DNA of 64,000 nucleotides from Bin55 sp965116055 (lineage in GTDB: Bacteria; Pseudomonadota; Gammaproteobacteria; Pseudomonadales; Azotimanducaceae). A program made the position numbers and the translations under genes. The stretch lies in assembly GCA_965116055.1 (NCBI GenBank), contig OZ220466.1, forward strand, positions 2,418,001 to 2,482,000, read 5' to 3'. The stretch's first letter is position 1. Each line of letters opens with the position of its first letter. The notes below the pieces were generated by a model. It searched no databases. It was not told where the DNA came from and saw only the letters and a program-made list of their open reading frames with translations. This document shows positions 54,601 to 63,600 of this stretch, piece by piece.

Positions 54601-57600
54601 GACCGTTGCCCGCCATGGCCGTCACCACCGGCTTCGCAGGATTCGCCTGCGGCGTCGCCTTCACCACCGCCGACTGCACGCTGTTACCGCTGGGGTTCAC
54701 CGCCCGGAGGCGGAAGCGGTACTCGCTACCGTTCTCCAGACTCAACACCGTGTGGTCCGTCGTCGCCGCGCCCGCACCCGATATGGCCGTCCACGAACCC
54801 CAGTCCTCGCCCACTTTGCCGTAGCGCAACTCATAACCCGTGATGCTCGCGTCCTCCGGATCGTCCCACGCCAGCGCCACCTGCGCATTGCCCGCCGTCG
54901 CCTCGAAACCCGCCGGCTTGGCCGGTAGGGCATCGTCGTCGGTGATCGTGCCCGTCGCCGTCCCATCGCCGAGCGTCACCCCGGACGACGGCGCCGACAG
55001 CGTCACCGTGAACGTCTCGTCGCCCTCAACCAGAACATCGTCCGTCACCGCCACCGCGATCGTCGCACTGGTCGTCGCCGCCGCCATCGTCACCTCGGTT
55101 GCCGTCGCCACCCCGGCGAAGTCCGTCCCCGCCGTCGCGGTGTCCCCGCTCGCCGCCGTCACCGTGTACTGGAACGTGATCAGCGAACTCGGCGCCGGCG
55201 TCGCCGTCACCGTGAACGACATCGTCCCCGCACCCTCCGCTGCCGTCGCATCCGCAATGCCCAGCGACACCGCAGTCGTCGGCGCCGTCGGCGTCACCGT
55301 GATCCCGGCGGTCAGCGTGCCAAACTCACCGTTCGTCGACTCCGCCCGAACCTGGAACGTGTACTTCGTATCGTTCGTCAGACCCGTCACCGTGTGGCTC
55401 GTCGTGCTCGCGCCGCCCGGAACAGCTCTCCAGTTGCCGTACTCGCCGACGCCCGCCTTCTGCCGGTAGTTCCAGCGGCTGATCCGGTCGTCGTCCGAAC
55501 TGTTCCACGACAGCGTCACCCGACCGTTGCCCGGTTTCGCCGTGAAACCCGTTGGCGCCTCGACCCGATCCCGCACCGGCGTCGCCGTCACCTCCGCCGA
55601 CGGCCCCTTGCCGCCAGCGTTCTCCGCACGCACCTGGAATGTGTACGCCGTGCCGTTCTCAAGACCCGTCACCGTGTGCATCACATCATGGGTCGTCGGC
55701 TTCGTACCGGAGTCATCAATCGTCATCCACTCACCGTAGCTGCCGCCAGCCGCCTTCTGCCGATACTCCCAACTGATGATCGTCGTATCCCCATCATTAA
55801 TCCACTGCAACGTTACCTGTCCATCGCCCTCTCGCCCTGACAGGTTACGCGCAGCGCCCGGCGGTGTCAATGGCGTCGCCGACACCCGCGCCGACCAGTG
55901 ACCGCCCTGAGTACCGAACGCCCGCACCTGGAAGTGATACGCAGCGCTGTTCGTCAGGCCCGTCACCACCACGCTCGTCGTTTCGGCATCGGAACCGGAC
56001 ACATCCATCGCCGCGCCCCACGCGCTCGCACTGGCCAGCTTCCAACGGTACTGCCACTTCATGATCGACGCGTTGCCCGGGTCCGTCCACGACAGCGTCA
56101 CCTGACCGTTGCCCGCCTTCGCGCCTACGCCCGTCGGCCGTGCGAACGGCTCGACGCTCGGCGTCGCGCTCAGGCCCGTAGAAGCCGCACCCGCACCCTG
56201 GTCGTTCACTGCGCGGACCTGGAACGTGTACGCCGTCTCGTTCGTCAGGCCGGTGAACGTGTAACTCGTCGTCGCCGCATCGGCACCCGCGATGTTCATC
56301 CATGTACCAGGCCAGTTGCTGGCGCTGTCCAGCTTCCGCCGCACCTGCCACGTCGTGACGCTCGGGTCCCCGAGGGCGCGCCAAATCACCCGCACCTGAC
56401 CGTCGCCCGCCTCGCTGGACGTGAGCTCCGGCTGCATCGGAACTCTCGCTGTCGGTGTCGCCGTCACTTCCGCAGAGGCCGCGCTGGCGGCGCTACCGCT
56501 CCTTGAGCGAATCCGGAACGTGTACGCCGTCCCGTTGCTCAGCCCCGGCACCGAGTAGCCGGTGGTCACCGCACCGGCACCGGCGATCGTCGTCCACTCG
56601 CCGTAACTGCCGCCACCCGACTTCTGCCGGTATTCCCAACCCGTCAGCGTCGGGTTCGCCGCATCCGTCCAACTCAGCTTCACGTGCTTGTTGCCCGCCA
56701 ACGCCTGCAACCCGGCCGGCTGCGCCAGTGGACCGAGCCAGATATGACCGCCCACCGATGCCGGACCCGGCACCGCCCCGTTGAGTGCACGCAACCTCAC
56801 ATGGACCAGACCCGTCTTCGGCACGCCGAGTGTGTACGTCAAGTTGTAGGTTCTCAAGAACGTCTGCGTCTGCTCGCTGTTGGACAGAGCCAGATTCCAC
56901 CCAGAGATCCAGTCTGATAGGTCGCTCCACGCCTGGGCGGCGGTCTTGAGCTGCATTTCCACCTTCGTGGTCGGCCCGCAGTTGGCCGGCACGCTTATCG
57001 TCACTACCAGTACCGTCGATAACGACGTCACCCGCTGGGACAGCGACGAAATCGCAATCTTGCACGGCACCGTCGCGACGCCCGGGGTCGTCGTGTCCGT
57101 CACCGTCACACTGACATCGTCAATGTCAAGCGCCGCGCCGTAGTTCGTGTCGGTGCTGGACGCCGCATGCGTCAGCGTCGCCGCGTCGTTCGTCGTGTCG
57201 GTATCCGACCCGGCGTTCACCGTCACCGTCTGTGCCGTGTCGTAGTTTGATGACGTGAACGTCAGCGGCGAACCTGACACCGTCACCTCGCCCGATGCGC
57301 CGCCCACGGCCACCGCCACGTCCGCCGTCGGTTCCGAGTCCAGCTTCACCGTGTAACTGCCGTTGCTGCCTTCTTCCACCGTCAGGGACGTCGGCGACAC
57401 CGTCACCCCCGCCGTATCGTCGTCCGTGATCGTCCCCGTCCCCGTCGCGGTGGCGATCGTGGCGTTGGTCGGGCTCGACAGCGTGAGCGCCACCGTCTCG
57501 TCCGCCTCGTCCACCTCGTCGCCCTTGACCGTTACCGTGATCGTCTTGCTGGTGTCGCCAGCGGCGAACGTCAGCGTGCCCGCACCGCCCGTGAAGTCCG

Positions 57601-60600
57601 TGTCCGCCGTCGCCGTCGAGGCGGCAGCGACCGCATGGGCCACCGTCACCTTGCGGCCGCTGGCCGCATCCAGCGTCACCGTGAAGGTCATCGCGGTGTC
57701 GCCGCGGTCGCCTTCCGTCACCGCAACCGGCGCCGCGATCGACAGGGCCGGCGGATCGTCATTGTCGGTGATCGTGCCCGTGGCCGTAAAGTCGGAGATA
57801 GCCACCCCGGACGACGGCGCCGACAGCGTCACCGTGAACGTCTCGTCCCCCTCGTCCAGGGTGTCGTCCGTCACCGATACCGTGATCGTCGTGCTGCTCG
57901 TATCCGCCGCAATCGTCGCCGCAGTCGCCGTCGCTACCGCCGTGAAGTCCGTCCCCGCCGTCGCCGTGTCGCCGCTCGCCGCCGTCACCGTGTACTTGAA
58001 CGTCACCTCCGAAGACGGCGCCGGCGCCGCCGTCACCGTGAACGTGAACGTCCCGTCTTCCGCCGCCGTCACATCCGCTATGCTCAGCGCGGTGGAATGC
58101 GGCAGGTCGTTCAGCATGCCGGCCGCCGCCACATCGTCGCCGAGCGCATAGCCAGCCCCGTCGTTCAGCGTGATCCTGTAGTCCTCCAATTCCTCCGCAT
58201 CCGAGTCGGCGCTGGTCGGGATCGTCACCGTGCCCGTCGTGCTGGCAGTGTTGCCGAACGACGCGGTGAATCTCCGCGGCCCCAGCGCGCCCGGAATGTC
58301 GTCCGCGTCGAACCCGCTCGAACCAAGGGCCGAAAGCGTCAGGCTCACCGGCAGATCGCCCGTCAGCGCGCGATCCGACGTCACCGTCAGACTGATCGCC
58401 GTCCCCTCCGTCACCGCCACCGGATTCTTCAACAACTGCAGCGTCGGCGTCGTGTCCGTCACCGTCACCGAGACATCGTCAATGGTGAGCGACGAACCAT
58501 AATTCGTGTCGCTACTAGCCGCCGCGTGCGTCAGCGTCGCGGTGTCCTCCGCCGTGTCCTCGTCAGCCCCGGCGCTCACCGTCACCGTCTGCGCCGTGCC
58601 GAAGGTCGACGGCGTGAACGTCAGCGCAGACGGGAGCGCCGTCACCTCGCCCGATGCCCCGCCCACGGCCACCGTCACGTTCGCCGACGGCGCCGTATCC
58701 AGCTTCACCGTGTACTCGCCGCTGCCGCCTTCGTCGATCCGCACCCAGGTCGGCGAAATCGTCACGCCGTGGGAACGCGCCTCCGTCACCGTCACCGCAA
58801 TCGTCCCCGCAGGATCAAGCAGCGCCAGCGCCGGGAAGCGCACGGCGTGCTCAATGGCGGCGCTGCCGGCGGCAGCCCCCGTGATCGTCACTGGCTGCGC
58901 ATTTCCGAAGTTGGCCCGGGTGAACGTCAAGGTGGACGGGCTTACCTGCACACCGCTACCGCTCGTCAGCGTCACCACCGCCGTCCGATCCAGATACGGC
59001 ACCGCCGCCGCGCTCAGCCTCACGCCATAGGTGATGCTGGCACCCTGCGCCACGCTGGCGTTCCAGACAACGCTGGCGCTGCCCGTCCTCGTGATCCCGC
59101 CGCCGCTGAACTCCAGACCCAGGTGGTCGGTGTTGACGACGCTCACCTCCGCCAACTCCGACCACTGGCCGAAGGTCTCCTCCTCGCCGCCGCCAAACTC
59201 CGGCCGGATCGGGACGACTATCACCGCCCGGACCTGATACTGACCCACGCCCCCGTGCAACGTGGTCCTCTTGTTCAGGGTGACGGATCGGGTCAACGCC
59301 GTGCTGTGCCTGACATCGAAAGGGTTCCAGCCGCGCCAGCTCCGCTCCTTGTTCTTGAACCGGTACTGCCACTTGTCAATCTCGGGGTCGGTCCGAGCGG
59401 TCCACCGCAACGTGATCGCGTCCTCCGCCGCCGTGATGCGCAGCGAGGTCGGCCTGGCGATGCCCTTGTCGTCGTCGTCGATCGTCCCCGTCGCGGTGGC
59501 GTCCGTGATCGTCACGCCGGACGACGGCTCCGACAGCGTCACCGTGAACGTCTCGTCGCCCTCGACCAGGGCATCGTCCGTCACCGACACCGTGATCGTC
59601 GTGCTGCTCGCATTCGCCGCAATGGTTGCCTCGGTAGCCGTCGTCACCGCCGTGAAGTCCGCGCCGGCGGTCGCGGTGTCGCCACTCGCCGTCGTCACCG
59701 TGTACTTGAACGTGATCGGCGAGGACGATACCGGCTCCACCGCCACCGTGAACGACATCGTTTCGCCCTCCGACCCCGTCGCGTCCGTGATGAGCAGCTG
59801 GATCGCACCGGTGGCCAGGGCCGGTGTGCCATCGTTCAACGTGCCGTCGGCCGTGTTGCTGTCCTCGTCAACCGCGTAGCCGGCGCCCTCGTTCAGGGTG
59901 ATCCGGTAGGTCTCCTGGCCCTCCGCATCCGCGTCCGTGCTGGTCGGGATCGTCACCGTCCCTGTGGTGCTCGCGGTGGCGCCGAAGGCCGCAGTGAAGT
60001 TGCGCGGACCCAGGGCGCCCCGGATGTCGTCCGCATCGAAACCGCTCGTGTCACGGTCCGCCAGCGTCAGGCTCACCGCCAGACCACCCGCCAGCGCCTT
60101 GTCGGACGTCACCTTCAGACTGATCGCCGCCCCCTCGGTCACGGCCGCCGGATCTTGAGCCAGGGACAGCGTCGGCGTCGTGTCCGTCACCGTCACCAAT
60201 ACGGACGAGGCTGTGCTCACACTGCCATAGCCGGTCACGGCATGACTCACCGTGACGCGCTCGTCGCCAGTGTCGCCATCCGGCACCGCCGCGACCGTCA
60301 CCGTCCGGGGCCTGTTCCAGTTGAAGCGGGTGAAGGTCAGAGGAGCGGACACCGTTGCCGCACCAGGGTCCTCGCTGCCCGGGGTGACCGTCACATCGCC
60401 CACCGGCCGCGCGTTCAGCACCACGGTGTAGTTGGCGGCGCTGCTTTCCAGCACCGTCAGCTCGGCAACGGAAACCGTCACACCGGGCGTCGACTCGTCG
60501 TCGTCCGTGATCGTCCCCGTCGCCGTCGCCGTGGCGATGCTGGCGTTACCCGCATTCGACAGCTTGAGCACCACCGTCTCGTCGTCCTCGTCCACCTCGT

Positions 60601-63600
60601 CGCCCGTCACCGACACCGTGATCGTCTTGCTGGCCTCGCCCGCCGCAAACGTCAGCGTGCCGGCGCCGCCAGTGAAGTCGGTACTCGCTGCCGCCGTCGA
60701 ACTCGCATCCACCGCATGGTCCACCGTCACCGCACGACCGCTGGCCGCATCCAGCGTGACCGTGAAGGTCATGTCGGCGCTACCGCTGTCGCCTTCCATC
60801 ACCGCCGCCGGCGCCGCGATCGACAGAGCCGGCAAAGCGTCGTCGTCCGTGATCGTGCCCGTCGCGGTGGCATCGCCCAACGTCGCGCCGGAGGACGGAT
60901 CCGACAGCGTCACCGTGAACGTCTCGTCCGGCTCGTCCAGGGTGTCGTCCGTCACCGTCACCGCGATCGTCACCGTGGTCGCGCTCGCCGCGATGGTCAA
61001 CTCGGTCGCCGCCGTCACCGCCGTGAAGTCCGTCCCCGCCGTCGCCGTGTCACCGCTCGCCGCCGTCACCGTATAGCTGAACGTGATCGGCGCGGCCGGC
61101 GCCGGATCCGCCGTCACCCTGAACGACATCGTCCCCGCATTCTCCAACGCCTCCACGTCCGCGATGCTCAGCGCGGTGGACTGCGGCGGGTCGTTCAGCG
61201 CACCGTCCGCTGTCTTGTCGGTGCCGAGCGCGTAGCCGCTCCCGTCGTTCAGCGTGATCGTGTAGGTCTCCGCGCCCTCCGCATCCGCGTCCGTGCTGGT
61301 CGGGATCGTCACCGTGCCCGTCGTGCTGGCGGTGTTGCCAAACGACGCGGTGAAGCCCCGCGGACCCAGTGTGCCCGGGATGTCGTCCGCGTCGAAACCG
61401 CTCGAACCACGGTCCGAAAGCGTCAGACTCACCGGCAGATCGCCCGTCAGCGCGCGGTCCGACGATACCGACAGGCTGATGTCCGAGCCCTCCGTCACCG
61501 CCGCCGGATCCGTCGCAAGCTGCAAGGTCGGCGTCGTGTCCGTCACCGTTACCGTGACGTCGTCAATGTCGAGCGAGGCGCCGTAGTTCGTGTCGCTGCT
61601 CAACGCCTTGTGCGTCAGCGTCGCCGTGTCCTCTGCCGTGTCCTCGTCGGCTCCGGCGTTGACCGTCACCGTCTGCGCCGTGCCGAAGTTGGCCGGCGTG
61701 AACGTCAACGGCGAACCCGTCACCGTCACCTCGCCCGATTCGCCGCCCACCGTCACCGTCACGTTCGCCGACGGCGCCGTGTCCAGCTTCACCGTGTACT
61801 CGCCGCGGCCCTTCTCCTCCACCGTCAGCGTGGTCGGCGAGATCGTCACGCCCGCCGCGCCGACCGGCGTTGCCGTCACCTTGTCTGAAATCGCTCCGTT
61901 TCCGACATCGTTCACCGCGCGGATCCTGAAGGTGTAAGAGACGTTGTTGGTCAGACCACTCACCGTGTGGGTCGTGGTCGTAGCGCCAGACCCTGACATG
62001 GTTATCCACCTGCCGTAGCCGCCCTCGGCCTTCTGCTGATACTGCCAACTCGTGATGCTGGGGTTGTTCGGGTTGTCCCATGACAACGTCACTTGACCGT
62101 CAACCGGGTCAACGGCGAAACCGGTCGGTTTGACGGGAACAGTTGCGGGATCGTTCAACGCGCCCTCGACTGTCTTGTCGGCGCCAACCGCATAGCCGGT
62201 CCCGTCGTTCAGCGTGATCGTGAAGGTCTCCGCACCCTCCGCTTCCATATCGGCGTTCGTCCCGATCAGTACCATGCCCGTGGTGCTCGGGGTCGTGCCG
62301 AAGGACGCGGCAAGATTGCGCGGGCCCAGCGAGCCAATGATGTCATCCGCGTCAAAGCCGCTCGTACTACGGTCAGCCAGTGTCAGGTTCACCATCAGAT
62401 CACCCGTGAGCTGCCGGTCGGACGTCACCGTCAAGCTGATGTCTGCCCCCTCCGTCACCGACGCGGGGTCGGTAGCAAGTCCGAGGGTTGGCGTCGTCTC
62501 GGTAATCGACACAGTTACCGATGCGATCGTCGCCCCATAGTAGCCGCCGCCCGTGGCGCTGTGCGTCAGGGTCACGTCGGGGTCGCTGGTCGTGTCCTCG
62601 TCGGCAGCCGCCGCTACCGTTATCGTCTGCGGAACGTTGAAGTTCGAGGCGGTAAATCGGATCGGAGGACCCGTCACCGTTACATCGCTTGAAGAGGCGT
62701 CACTCACGGTCAGCGTGACATCGCCGGAAGGCTCGGAAGTCAGCGCTACGGTATAGGTGTCGCTACTACCTTCCGCCACTTCCAGGCTGGTCCTGGAAAC
62801 AGTGGCGGCACTGAAGACGGTGATCACCACATCTTCCGTGTCCGTGTTGCCGTTGCCGTCGCTGGCCGTCACTGTCATCGTGTACGTACCCACAGCCGGC
62901 GGCGTGAACATCAACCGCGCCTGGTTCAGCGCCGTGCCAGGCAACGCAGGAGTCGTTTCGCTGGAATCGCGCGCCCAGGTGTAGGTGATCGTGTCCCCGT
63001 CCGCGTCCGTCGCCGCAGCCGCGATGTCCACCGTCTGCCCCAGCTTGACGGCGGCAGCGTCAATCGCCCCCAGCACAGGCGAGGCGTCATCGTCCGTGAT
63101 CGTCACCGTGGTCACGGCATTGCCTAGCTCGGGGTCATCCCCAGACCGGCTTGCACCCACCAGCGCAATCGTCACCGTGAAGGTCTCATCAGGCTCATCC
63201 AGCGCGTCGTCCGTGATCGGAATCACGATATCCACGGTCGTAGCGGCGGTCGGGAAATCCACGGACGTCACGGCGTCATTGTCATAGTCACCGTCCTGCG
63301 GTTCCGCAGCGCCCGTCGCCGCGCCACCATACGTGACATCGAACGTCGCCGGGTTGTCAAATGCCTTGGAGGCGGTGATCCGCACCGTCGCGCTGCCCGC
63401 CCCCTCGGCCACCGCCAGCGTCGCCGGCACCATTACTGTCTTGGCGGACGGCGTCGCCGTCACCTCGTTCGAGGCCACGCCTTCATCATCGGGATTCACC
63501 GCCCTGTTCACTGCGCGCACCTTGAAGGCGTACACGGAGCCGTTGGTCAGACTCATCGCCACATAACGGGTAGTAGACGCGTCGGAATTGGAAATGGCCG

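Noticed and set aside
57635..61888. Plus-strand open frame of 1,417 codons, Arg/His-rich
   Set aside because: It is the antisense of the FN3/Calx-beta gene. The composition follows from reading GC-rich Thr/Val/Ala codons on the other strand; no start signal or domain.
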